Source: Dryas octopetala (Eukaryota > Streptophyta > Magnoliopsida > Rosales > Rosaceae). Taken from it: a DNA stretch of 64,000 nt. The stretch lies in contig OY992832.1 in NCBI GenBank assembly GCA_963921425.1, forward strand, positions 18,574,835 through 18,638,834. Reading direction: 5' to 3'. Positions 1 to 11,229 of this stretch are shown here, one piece after another. Below the pieces are notes generated by a model. That model made no database searches. It was given only the letters and a program-made list of their open reading frames with translations, and was not told the DNA's origin. Numbering within the stretch: the stretch's first letter is position 1; every line of letters starts with the position of its first letter. The position numbers and the translations under genes were made by a program.

Positions 1-1273
1 AGGTATTATAGTCTATCTGTCCATATACCATTTTGATGGAATCTACTTCACATGCACTTGGCTTCAAGCTTAACATGCATTATCATGGAGCCAACCAAGC
101 ACCTGGCTTCTTAAAACGAATCCCAACAAGCAGGGGGTTCAATCATGTCTTTTAACTAAACCATATTACATTATGGAGCATTCAATTTTTTGTATTGTAC
201 TAATTTTCATTTTGGATAGGGATGACAATTTTCAACCCAAACATTATTTAAACATGAAACTAACAACTTAAATTTTTATCTTTTTTTGGCCCTGTAACAA
301 CTTAAAATGACGTGTGAAATTGGTATTGTATGAAAAGAAATCTACTTCTTTCCTTTTCTCAATTTTTTGAGCTAGTATAGTTTCAATCTAGATTTTGTGA
401 AATTTTATCTTATGGAATTAATGGGTTTGGTATAGAGATAAATGACTAAGATTTGAACCTAGCATCTATCTCTTCCTCATTCTACTCGGTGCCACTTGCA
501 TTAGAGCTCATGTTCAATTTAGACATAAGATGAGTCGTAATCTTAATCCAAACATGATTCATGTGAGTTTGGTCTTATTTACCATTAAATGACCATTCAC
601 CTTGGTCACTCTCTTAAATGCAATTTATTCATACATGATTGACTGTCATTTGACTTTTTTAAACGCCTAGAAATGCTAAAGATGTGAATAGAGCAAAATC
701 TTCTTTGCATTGCCTAGAAACACTAATAGGTGGGAAAATGAACCATCAGAGTCTTGAACAAGAGAACAATTCATTTCCAGAGATCAGATCATGCTACACA
801 GGCATGAAAATTTTCACCATAGTTTTTGGGATATTATTAATACTTGGTAGAACATGTACACTTGCACAAGAAATATGCTAAGATGACACAGTTAATAAAG
901 AGGAGTCCAATATTCCATTTCTCCTAACTAAATTAAGTGAACAAATAACCCTTCAACATTCATTCAGTAGTCTCAATTGCCATAATAGACTACTAAGCAA
1001 ATATGCTCAAAGGACCAGTCTTATTTGATGCACTCAGTCCATTTTCAGCATTTTGCATTCCTCTAATCCATGTCCTGCAAAACAGTTTTCAACTTTCATG
1101 AATGATTGTCCATAAAATCATGGAATCTGCAGAATCAAGTCGATATGGCATCATAGGAAGCTATTCCTATGTGTTGAAAGTTAGATTGAAAATTTTCCCA
1201 ATGTTTGGAAGAGAAGGAATGCATTGGAAAGAAAGATTCATACATCTATTAAGTGAGAGATTATTTTATTTAC
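1..1273. other. Intergenic DNA and 3' flank of the ARF gene
   Basis: AT-rich sequence downstream of the ARF stop codon. The few hundred bases next to 1274 probably hold the 3' untranslated region. The short open frames here (for example 684-881 and 1102-1314) show no family resemblance and no codon bias I can recognise. I see no RNA gene or mobile element in this stretch. Confidence 0.6.
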
Positions 1274-4200
1274 TTACCTTCCCATACTTTCACTGGCTGG
1301 ACGGGTTAGAATAGTCAGTCTTTTTGCTGTTTTCATAAAATCACTGCATTGCCAACAAAAGGGGAAGAGAAACAAAACCCAATGAATAAATACATGGCTG
1401 ATGAAACCAAATTCACCTGACATGCGAGTTAAGGTTTCGTGTACACAGGCAGTTGTTAAGAGAAGGAAGATATAACATAAAACTGATACCTGAACGGTTC
1501 ATCTCCAGTTTGTTTAACAGCACCAGTTGCATCTCGGTAAAGAACATGGCTAAGCATCTCTGTTTTTTCTATTCCAAACATGTTTGCTAGCCTCCTGTGT
1601 AGCTCTTCATAAGAGCCAACAGCTGAGAGGTCAAGAGTCCGTCCCACGTCCTCTGACTCCATGAATACTTTGCAATGACCAGTATCCAGGTCAAATTCAG
1701 AAGCTTGAAAATCCTTGTGCCACGGAAACCCAGCACTAGAGGATTTTTCTAGTGAAATCTGCCGCTCAAGTGCAGATTCTGAAAGAGAAAGGAACTTTGT
1801 CCTGTCTTGATTCCCACCTTTTGAGTTTTTCCCAGTAAGAACCTGTGAAACTGCATCACTGGAACAACTACGAGAAATCTGCTGCTCAGTAAGTATTGGT
1901 TGACCAAAGAGTAAAAACTGGTGTTGCTTCACATTATCAGATTTCTCCAGGTTCTGACTAGAATTCCCCATTGTTAGCAAGCAGGATAGGTTTTCGTTGC
2001 TGTTTGTGTGGCCTGTCCTGATGCCATTGGAAATTCTAGAGTTTTGATCGAACCTCTGGAAACTGGACGAGAACAGCCCCGACTGCAGTTTGTTGTTAAA
2101 GTGGAGATCTGATAAAGATATTCTAAATTGAGCATGCCTGGCTCCCTGTATGCCTGCAGGAGTGTTATCAGGTAGACAACACATGGGGCTGCTGGGCCCA
2201 AGGGGGTTGCCTGAAAACGACGGCAATGTTAATTGCCCATCAAGAGTAAAGTCTGAGTGTTGCGGGAGGCGCAACTTCTTTCTTGGCGGTGAAAAGGGTG
2301 ACATGTGGATAATGGGAAAATTCGATACCAGTTCAATCAACCATGGGCTGACACACTTCACATTCTGTAACAAATCTGGCTCATCCCATGTCACCTGTAA
2401 TATGGTGGTTTGTAAATAAATGTAAGAGGGAAGTGATGCAAAAGCAGGATTGAATGAGATAACTGCATCATATTCACCAATAGTGAGTAACGTACGAAAA
2501 ATTGAGTCTACAGCAACCATACAAACAATTAGATGCTTTAGGACTCCATAATCATCCAAGACACATGCATCATTCAGACATCACCGACTTTGGACTAAAC
2601 GGGGTGGGAACTCCACAGTTTGTCTCAAGTAAAGAGCTGAGTAAAACTCTGCTTCCATGTATGTAGAACTCTTACTTTTTTTTATCAGAAAACATACAAT
2701 TCTTCCCAAGCACAGTAAACATATCGAATGAGTTCTCAATCCCCAAATTAAGCCAATTTTTGGAATTAAGAAAAATGATGCCATGCATGTGGACATGATG
2801 TGGTCTGTTTAGAATATTTCAGGAACTTAAATGAAAGGGCCGAAATGTTCCACTATTAATACAAGAAAGATTCTCATGTATTGTTCCACACTACTATCAT
2901 GACCATATGGGATCATGGCATCATGTCATCATGTAAACTCCACAAATGTCATGCCAGACACATGTTCTAACAGCAAAAGATGTTGATGCTTCAGACCACA
3001 ATTACAGCCAAATCACACAAGGAGGGTGGTCTCTAAACATAATAGACGCAGGAAATTCAGTAAATAGTCACCAAACTAAGCTGGGGATAAGAAAATCTTA
3101 AGCAGATGAGCCAACTAAATTTTTAATGGGTTTATCCTCAACGGAAACAATCAGCTTGGCACATTATGAATCATTTAGTTTCAGTGCTACAAATGGATCA
3201 AGAAGCTAAAAACACTCAGAACATTTTGCAGCATCTAACCAATTCACAAGAGCTAAATCTCAAAAGACTATAAATCCAAGAATTTACTGAAACTGCTACA
3301 AGGAAGAATGTGTAAAACATGCAAGAGAAATCTGACTATTGTCTCCCTACCAACAAAACAAACAAGACAACAAGCAAGCACAGTCCCAACAACACAAGCG
3401 CTGAACAATTGACAAACAAAATTCCAAAAGCAAATACAAGTTGAGCACCAAATCACAAAAGAGCATTATGATTCAGACAAAGGTGGGACATATACAAATA
3501 GAATACCTGTAGAAGTCTCCATGGGGAATTAGGCCAGCGGATGGGGTCAGCAACCTGAACAGAAGCAATGGTGCCCATGAACCAGCTGATCCTAGAAGAG
3601 TCCTCAGTCTCAAAGGCCATCTTGAACCTCATTCCAGAGCACCACTGGACCCTCATCGCTGCCCTCACCGCCGCGGCCTTAACGCAGAACTCCGGTGTGC
3701 TGGCCCGCGGATAATAAACAACCTCAAAAGGCTGCCCATTCGCCGCCAAAGTGGCGGCTTCAACAACACTCTCAGGCCTCACTCTCCCCTGGCCTCTCAA
3801 ATTGCCATTGGGGCTGGACTTCCCACACCCATTTCTCAACACTTTGTTCTCATCCTCCCTCAAAAACACAGAGAACCCACCATAGGGCAAACCAGCAGAA
3901 CCACCATGGTTCCACCCAGAAGTCGATTCGGGTGCGCCTTCTAGTCCCCGCTTGGCCCTTCGAATCCCGACGCAGAGATCGCCATTCTCGGCCCTCAAGA
4001 ACACAATGGAGTCCCCAGCAACCAGCTTCTTCTGGTTCACAAATGTGCTCCACCCAGTGGTCAACAAATGCCGGCGAGGTGTGCCTCTGTATATATGCCT
4101 AAACTTCCATATCTCACCATGAACATCTTTAGCAACCACCGTCTGGACCGGCGGGTCCGCCGAGTAATCCAAGCGGGGAAAGATGGTTTCCGCGCAGTAC

Positions 4201-4592
4201 CTCGGAACAGAGAACCCACCGCCATTGTTAGCGTCCGATTGGGTCAGTGTCTTAGCGAAAGAAGCTGGCTTTTCCGAATTTTCAGACCCATCAGAGTCAA
4301 CAGACCCTTCGTCCGCAGCAAAAAGCTCGTTGCTTTCCGACGGGACCAGCCTCATCTTCGCGAAGACCTCGTCGGTTTCTGGGTCGGCCATGAATTTGAT
4401 GGAAGCCACGCGACAGAGAACGAGAGCTGGGATTCTCAGAGAGGCTGCTGCGAAATCGACGTGGGCTTGGGCGTGCTCGGCGTGGCCCTGCGGAAAGTAG
4501 AAGACTTTGGAGTTCACCGGAGGCATGTGGACCATGCCGCCGGCGCAGGCGTGCCATAGCTGAGGGTCCAAGCTCTTCTCCGAGTCTTTCAT
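1274..4592 (-). CDS. ARF16: Auxin response factor, ARF10/16/17 clade (ARF16-like), 3 coding exons
   Basis: A nuclear transcription factor that binds auxin-response elements; this clade mostly represses and acts in root cap, leaf and meristem development. Coding exons on the minus strand are 4592-3507, 2394-1490 and 1343-1274, joined by GT-AG introns, giving 686 aa (Arabidopsis ARF16 is about 670). The start is the ATG at 4592, followed by MKDSEKSLDPQLWHACAGG; the frame open upstream has no other ATG. A B3 DNA-binding domain lies at about 111-213 (TQSDANNGGGFSVPRYCAE, RHIYRGTPRRHLLTTGWS). The auxin-response middle domain is at about 279-362 (VVYYPRASTPEFCVKA) and the C-terminal PB1 dimerisation domain at about 600-676 (GHCKVFMESEDVGRTLDL). 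An LLFGQPILTEQQ motif typical of the clade sits in the middle region. A miR160 site in exon 2 indicates post-transcriptional control. The C-terminus ends in KRLTIL plus a short tail, as in ARF16. ARF10 or ARF18-like naming is also possible; clade membership is very secure. Confidence 0.95.
2135..2155 (-). promoter_or_regulatory. miR160 target site in ARF exon 2
   Basis: The plus strand here reads as miR160 itself, so the ARF mRNA carries the complement. I count 20 of 21 positions identical to the conserved miR160 sequence, differing only at the last base. It encodes the peptide AGIQGARH (residues 442-449), the site where ARF10/16/17 genes are cut in land plants. Confidence 0.95.
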
Positions 4593-5400
4593 GGTGTTGA
4601 GTTCTCTCTCAAATGCAATTTCCAAAGGTACCCAGATGAAGAAACAGTGGCTTTCGCTTTTGCTGTTGAATGTTGAATGTTGAATGTTGAATGTTGAATG
4701 TTGAATGTTGCTGTTGTTGTTTTAAGGCAATAAAGGCTTGAACTTCATGGTTTTTCCAAAGGCTTAGGGAGCTTGATTGAGCTTTTGATTCACTGAGAGA
4801 CTGAGTAAATGCTGCCTATGAGCAACAAAAAACAGAGATCCGAAAAAAGTGTGAGAAAACAAAGCGCAAGTGAATTTTTAAATAAAAATGAAACCTCTAC
4901 CTCTACGATCACTGCATCATTAAATTCACAGCTTTTTTATACCTTTCTTAGCCTCTTAGGTACAACAAAATCTTCGGAATAAAAGAAAATGTACCAAACA
5001 AACAGGATGCTTGTTTTGCTTTTACTACTGCAATTCTCTCTCTATAACTCCTCTTGCTCACTCTCAATGTGATACGGAGATCAGAGAACGACTTTTTAGA
5101 TCACTACCCAGTAGTGCCCATCTGCTCTTTTTCCATTGTTGTAAAGCTCCCAATACTTAAAAAGCTTTAAACTTTTCAAAATCAGAGGTCCCTCTCTCTC
5201 TCTCTCACTCCAGTCTCTCAGTCTCTCTCACCTGAATTTTTTCATTTTCCTCCTCTCCTTATTATCTCTGTTTTGTGTCATTCATTCAGATGCAATCAGA
5301 TCTGAAAACATTGGGTTTTTTTTCTCTCTCCAGAACCGAAACAAAACAAGTCTTTAAAAAAATAAACCAACCATGCATTTATTTAGCCCTTGTTTTTATT
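4593..5400 (-). promoter_or_regulatory. ARF 5' leader and proximal promoter region
   Basis: Sequence upstream of the ARF start. It contains six heptamer repeats at 4666-4707 and pyrimidine-rich CT tracts at about 5190-5230, common in plant 5' leaders. ARF10/16 genes usually have long leaders. I cannot place the transcription start or a definite TATA box. Confidence 0.5.
4666..4707. repeat. Heptamer minisatellite, six copies of TTGAATG
   Basis: Six perfect head-to-tail copies of TTGAATG (CATTCAA on the transcribed strand), followed by a TTG-rich tail. It lies about 75 bases upstream of the ARF start codon, so it is probably in the 5' untranslated leader. Confidence 0.9.
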
Positions 5401-6583
5401 ATCTCGTATTTTCTTTCGCGATATATTGGAAAATATCAGGATTAGTAATGACTAGTGAGTAATTAGTACTTAGTAGTACTTGGACTGGCTCCGAAATCAG
5501 AGCAGTCACAAGTACTGAGTAGAAACAGAAGACAAACTTAACTACACCCTTGGGTTAAAAGTTAAAAAGTCCAGTCCTTGTGGGACTAACTAGGGTTAAC
5601 GGTTAACCGAAGTCCTTAGGATTAGGACCAACCCTCTGGCTTTGTGACGTGATATTTATGGCGCGTGGAATAAAAGGGACATGGTTGAATGGAAGGTGAA
5701 AGACACGCGCTGAAGGGAGAGTTGGGGAAGCGGGTTGGGGGAAGTGGGGGTCCGCGGTGTTTTGGTCGGGGCGGGTGATGGTGATGGTGATGGTGTGTCA
5801 TGAGTGACATGGTTGCTTGCTTTGTATGGGGAGGTCCTGCCCTTTACGAGTCTTTGAGGGGTCTTAATGCTCTCACATGGACCTTCGGTCCTTCACTATA
5901 ATTAATGCCCATTGATAGGATCAAATCAATCAATTGTTTTCTTCCTTACCATCAGTCTATCACTCATGTTTTGCCATTCATTTAAAGATTATTGTTTGGG
6001 AGGGGTACATAATTTTAATCCTGTCCCCAAGTTATATTCCAAGTTAAAAGGGTAAAACTTTTGTTGGCCAAACACATTTCACATGCATCTCACAAAATTG
6101 CGTAGAATTCATGCCCACGTTTGTGAACAAGGGTCGCAATCAAAATTTTGTGCGGGGTGATGATATTGTGGTTATGGGAGCAAATTTTCACGAGTGGTTT
6201 GAAATGACTTTTTGGTTTGCAAAAGAGAAAAATCAAAAGATCAATGATGGTATGGTACACCGATGTGGTGTCTACCAAATAAACTCTTATACTTAAACAT
6301 CATTTAGTTTTCAATTCCCAAATAAAGTACTCTTAAGGGTAGATTACATGTACCTTGAATGGAGATTGACAATGGATAATTATATAGCTTGGCTCTTGCA
6401 ACTGTCGATGTCGTCGATGTCATGTGGTGGCTTTGGAGTGGCTGAGAGATTTGAACCTCCTCCCAACCTATAACAAGTTTTAGGGGTGGTGGAATTGATG
6501 GGCGGTTACTTGTGTAACCATAATGATCATCCTATTTTTCATTTTTGAATTGATTTGCTAATTAATTGTGTGCAAAAGACTCA
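5401..6583. other. Intergenic DNA
   Basis: AT-rich, with a more GC-rich patch at about 5640-5790 that includes a short (GATGGT)-like run. The open frames at 5622-5810 and 6090-6296 are short, low in complexity or mirrored on both strands. I see no recognised gene or element. Confidence 0.5.
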
Positions 6584-7226
6584 GACTTAGTTTGGTATTG
6601 ATGTAAGAAAAAACTGCTCTAAAGTAAAACAATTGTAAAGTAAGGTCAGCGGCAAAGTAAATGGCCATAATAAAGCAGTTGAGTGTTTGATAAACTTTGT
6701 TTTTAAAAATATTGTGAGTGTAAAAAATAACATTAAAGTGTTTGGTAAATTTTAATATAAAACTATTGTGGTTGTTTATAATTATTAAAATAGACATGAT
6801 GCTGAAAGTGTTTTTCACTTATTTGTTTGGTAAAAAAGGGGGCCTTTTAAGTATTTATAATTTTTGGTCTACAAATTTATATCAACATTAAAATTACTAA
6901 AAACAAAATCATTAAATAAGTATTGTATGCATATTATAATTTTAATGGTACAAAAAAATATTGGGGATAATCTTTTGTTATTTTGGATAAAAATTAAAGA
7001 TATATTGGGCAACTAAATTTTTTTAATAATTAGGCCCACAACTTTCATTCACTGCAGTTTTGAAAAGCATATGGATAACTGCTTTTCAAAACTGCAGTAA
7101 GTGATCTAGAATAGTTAGGAACTACAGTTTTTGGTTTTGTTATAAAATACCAAAACTATTGTGAGTAATCTAGAATTGTCATTGATAATAGTTTTTGGTT
7201 GTCCAACAACAATTCCAAACAGGCCC
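6584..7226. mobile_element. Tourist-like (PIF/Harbinger) non-autonomous element
   Basis: The ends are imperfect inverted repeats: GACTTAGTTTGGTATTG at the left and the complement of GGGCCTGTTTGGAATTG at the right. The flanks are TCA and TTA, a decayed version of the 3-bp target duplication used by PIF/Harbinger elements. The interior is AT-rich, with a strong hairpin at about 7050-7100. It codes for nothing. The second-level element at 30816-31852 has similar termini. Confidence 0.6.
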
Positions 7227-7585
7227 TTAATTCTTGCGAGGCCAAAGTTGGCCATGTTGGTCCTTTTACAGCCAAAGACCTTCTTAACCCTACTAGATTA
7301 AGTGACAAAACACTTAGTTCCAAGGCCCAATATAGGGCCTTAAGTCCAAAGTTAAGGACCGACAACGGTGATCCACAAGCATAAGTCGAACAATCGTCTC
7401 AAGAGAAATGACGTTGGTTTATGTCAAAACCTATGCATGGGTTTTGACTTGCTTTACTAGGGTATGGCCAAGGGTAATTTTGTCTATATGGGAGAATAAG
7501 GGACACGTGGCATTCTCTCTTTCCAAAATAAAAACCAGTTACCACAATGGTTGTATCTCACAAAAATGGAGTGAGATCCACACCC
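7227..7585. other. Intergenic DNA
   Basis: Unique-looking sequence between two mobile elements. The open frames here show no family signature. I see nothing else in it. Confidence 0.5.
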
Positions 7586-7588
7586 TTA

Positions 7589-8722
7589 GAGCATTCGTAA
7601 TAGTGGTGTTCAATGTAATTTTATTGCATAAAATTGAACTAATGAGATTAAAATTCACTTGTAGTGGTGTAGTTTATTTCATTGCAATTGATGCAATTGC
7701 AATATATAGAGAGTGCATGAAATAGCACCTTAGTATGAATTGTAATAACACCAGACAAAAGCCCTACATGTCACATGATGTTGTAGAAGAGAGATAACCA
7801 GAAAATAGAAAACCAATGAAGGGGTGACACATGTCACTTGTGGTTTATGTTTTTTTAATAAATGTATTACAATTTTTGTTACCTTCCTTTGCCTATATGT
7901 TTCTTGTTTGTACTAAATGTTTCACATGACTACATTAAATTAAAAAAACTTACAATATGGAATTTAAATTTTTTAAAATATACAAGATCTTTTGAGAATA
8001 TCTAAATATAAAAGCTGGGCATGAAATTAAATTGTATTTTAAATATATATATATATATATATATATACAGGGCCCTTCCAATAAGGGATCCCTCATTTAG
8101 TGTTAAATGAGGGATCACCTTGTGGGGCCCACACGAGTCGTTTTGTGTTAATCCGAACCACCCATTTTTTGCATCTCCATTGATAAATCATTCATACAAA
8201 AAATCAGCCAAATTGAAAATCGTTTACCCGTTCGATTAAGTGGTCAAATTTTAGGTGTTTATAGAGGAATTTGTTATTCGTCTATTTGTTTTAAACTTTG
8301 ACCGCTTAAATAAACGGCTAAACGATTTTCGATTTGGCTGATTTTTTGCAGAGATGATCTATCAACGGAGATGTAAAAAATGGACGATTCAGATTAACAC
8401 AAAACGACCCGTGTGGGCCACATAGAGTGATCCCTCATTTAACACTAAATGAGGGATCCCTTATTAGAAGGGCCCTGTATATATATATATCCAAAATTGG
8501 TCTCTTTTTAAAGATCTCTTTGAGGCCATTCCAATGGTATAATTTTTAACATAATTAAGTTTATCCATTTTATTTTATTTGAGTATATAAAAAAATTAAA
8601 AAAAATATAACTATTGAACTGTATCATTGCAAGTAAAACTGCAGTTCAGTTCAATAGATATCAAAATAGTTCAAAAGATTGAACTATTGCATTGAACTAT
8701 TGAACAATTATTGCAAATGCTC
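7589..8722. mobile_element. PIF/Harbinger-like TIR element with a nested MITE
   Basis: The left end GAGCATTCGTAATAGTG is inverted at the right as GAGCATTTGCAATAATT. The flanks carry a TTA duplication (7586-7588 and 8723-8725), as expected for PIF/Harbinger elements, and GAGCAT ends are common in plant members. No transposase frame is present. It was split by a later insertion at 8068-8477; without that it would be about 720 bp. Confidence 0.65.
8068..8477. mobile_element. MITE with long inverted repeats, CAGGGCCC ends
   Basis: A 410-bp element that is one large inverted repeat, starting CAGGGCCCTTC and ending GAAGGGCCCTG. It is flanked on both sides by TATATATA, which fits an 8-bp hAT-style duplication or a TA duplication inside an AT microsatellite. 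The outer 50 bp form their own palindrome (GGGATCCCTCATTTA with its complement). The inner arms contain GGGCCCACACGAGTCG and ATCCGAACC, shared with the element at 10811-11211. Confidence 0.8.
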
Positions 8723-8725
8723 TTA

Positions 8726-9163
8726 TGAGGATTAGGTGCAATGCGCATAATTTTTTATACATAAAAGGGCTTTGCATTTGATAATTTAAGAAGATTAAGG
8801 TTATAGATTATTTGCGAGAGTCGAACTCTACTCTTAAGTGGAGAGGTCACCAATGATATTTGAATCTCATAGACTATAGTTGATTAACAAACAAAAAAGG
8901 TAAAGAGGTATGAGGTCCAAAATTTATTTTTTATTTTTCTTAAAATAAAAGATGATAAGAAATTTATTGCTAAATTTTGATTGCCTCAAATATATTGTAG
9001 CTATATAAAGAGTAATACTAGCTATAAGTTTAGAACTATAAGTTATTTATAAACTAGTTCTTAGTTATATAATGTTTCACTCATAAAACATTTAGTGATT
9101 TAAATCTTAAAACCCAGGGTCTGTGCAAAAAATAGCTGGCTATTGTGGATGGTACCATTTACG
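8726..9163. other. Intergenic DNA
   Basis: AT-rich spacer between the PIF-like element and the hAT element. I see no gene or clear repeat in it. Confidence 0.5.
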
Positions 9164-9447
9164 ATTGGGACCAAGGCTGCCCTTTGGTTTTGTTTTTATC
9201 AAACCAACCAAAATTTTTTGGTTTGGTACATCGATTTTCACAATTCAAAATCGAAAATCAGAAACCGAAGAAATTCGAAAAAAGTTGGTTTGATTTTGGT
9301 AAAAATAAAAAAAAGTTGGTAAACGAACCGATTACCGAAAATTATTACTGAAAGAAATCAAATCGATTATTACAAAAAAAACCGAAATATATACCGAAAA
9401 ATTGAAACAATTACTAAAATTTAGTTATATATGCTTATATAATACTA

Positions 9448-9935
9448 GGCTTATTTACACTATTGCCCCCTGTAAGATACACTTTTTTTCACTTTGCCCC
9501 CTGAAACTTAAATCCTCTCAGTTTGCCACCTGAACTTCACAAAGTTATTGCAAAAGACCCCATGCCGTTAACTCTGTCAATTTTTCCGTTAAAATAGCTG
9601 ATGTGACACCTATATGGTATGAGTGAGACCCTTTTTTAGTTATGTAAAATCCATGTGGACAAAAAAAAGAATTTTTAAACTAAAAATAATAAGATCTATG
9701 TCAATTTTTTATAATTTTGCTTGTCTACATGGATCTTACATAACTAAAAAATGGTCTCACTCATGCCATATAGGTGCCATGTCAGCTATTTTAACGAAAA
9801 AATTGACAGAGTTAACGGCATAGGGTCTTTTGCAACAACTTTGCGAAGTTCAGGTGGCAAACTGAGAGGATTTAAGTTTCAGGGGGCAAAGTGAAAAAAA
9901 GTGTATCTTACAGGGGGCAATGGTATGAATAAGCC
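9448..9935. mobile_element. MULE-type MITE with long TIRs and 9-bp target duplication
   Basis: 488 bp bounded by an exact 9-bp duplication ATAATACTA (9439-9447 and 9936-9944). The arms are long inverted repeats of about 200 bp, starting GGCTTATTTACAC and including TTGCCCCCTGTAAGATACAC. A 9-bp duplication and very long TIRs fit Mutator-like MITEs. A diverged second copy lies at about 23372-23872. Confidence 0.85.
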
Positions 9936-10113
9936 ATAATACTATTATGTTAGTGATATAATGAATATTAAACTACTAATATTCTAAACAACTATAAGAA
10001 AATATAATTGTATAATGCTATCATATTAATATTATCAAAAGTGTGAGTTAAGATATTACATCATTTTCTAATAAAGTAAATATTATTATTTTTTGAAAAA
10101 TAAGAACCTTATC

Positions 10114-10769
10114 TTTTTTTTTTTTTTTTTGTACAAGAGGGGCCGAAACCCAAAAGAAAAACCTAAACAACTACAGCTCTAGGACAAGGAGTACCAAGAA
10201 CATCATCAGAAAGTAAATAGCAGACCTCAGGAGGGGGTAAAACAAACCAATGAACACCCAAATAGCTCCCCACACTTAAGGAGGCTAAACGATCAGCACA
10301 AAAATTTTGCTCACGATACACATGTCTCACCAAGCAATTAGCAAACCCACCAAAAAGCAACATGCAACTATTAGCAAGACTAAACAGAGGGTGAGCAACA
10401 TCCACCTCCTTAGAAACAAGGGAGACAACCAAGGAGGAATCACTTTCCACTTCAAGCATAGCAACACCTTGAGCACAAGCAAGGGAAAGACCCCAAAACA
10501 AACCCCACAACTCAGCCTCAAGGACAGAACCAACACCAAGATTAGCAATAAAGCCTTTAATCCACTCCCCAACATGATTCCGCAATAAACCACCAGCACC
10601 AATGATCTCAGAAGAAGGATTTCTGCAACCATTAATATTAAGCTTTACACAACCCTCAACAACAGGCCACCAATGAAGATCAATCACCTACCTAATAGAT
10701 TTAGAGAAACTAACCTTAATTATTTGCACTATACCAATCCCAAGCATATTGAAAGATAATGCAATGGGG
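10114..10769 (-). mobile_element. 5'-truncated LINE tail with RNase H domain and poly(A)
   Basis: On the minus strand an open frame (10687-10163, 174 aa) encodes an RNase H-like domain of the plant LINE type: GAGGLLRNHVGEWIKGF, EAELWGL, VESDSSLVV and HVYREQNFCADRLAS. It is followed by a 17-base poly(A), seen as the T run 10114-10130, so this is the 3' end of a LINE. The first catalytic aspartate appears as asparagine (KLNINGC), so the enzyme is probably dead. Possible degenerate target repeats are ATAAGAACCTTATC at 10100 and ATAAAAACCTCACC at 10770. It is nested inside the hAT element. Confidence 0.7.
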
Positions 10770-10810
10770 ATAAAAACCTCACCTTTAAGTAAGTAATGCA
10801 TATATATATA

Positions 10811-11211
10811 CAGGCTCCTTCTGTTGAGGTATACCTCAACTTATTTATGTTGAGGTATGACCTTGTTGGGGCCCACACGAGTCGTTTTGTGTCGATCCGA
10901 ACCGTTCAATTTTTACATCTTCATTGATAGATCATCCTTGCAAAAAATTAGTCAAATCTGAAATCATTTGTCTATCTAACTTTGATAAAACAAATGGATG
11001 GTTTCATCGAAAATATTTGATTCGTTCATTTATTTGATCAAAGTTAGATAGGCAAATGATTTTCGATTTGGCTAATTTTTTGCAAGGATGATCTATCAAT
11101 GAAGATGTAAAAATTGAACGGTTCGGATCGACACAAAACGACTCGTGTGGGCCCCAACAGGGTATACCTCAACATAAATAAGTTGAGGTATACCTCAACA
11201 GAAGGAGCCTG
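10811..11211. mobile_element. MITE with long inverted repeats, CAGGCTCC ends
   Basis: 401 bp, starting CAGGCTCCTTCTG and ending in its complement, set in TATATATA on both sides. The outer arm is a palindrome of GTTGAGGTATACCTCAAC type. The inner arm (GGGCCCACACGAGTCG, ATCCGAACCG) matches the element at 8068-8477, although the outer ends do not. It has no coding capacity. Confidence 0.8.
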
Positions 11212-11229
11212 TATATATATATATATATA

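Noticed and set aside
3695..4559. Several plus- and minus-strand frames of 60-160 aa overlapping the ARF exon
   Set aside because: They are shadows of the GC-rich first ARF exon in other frames. The ARF frame has full domain support.
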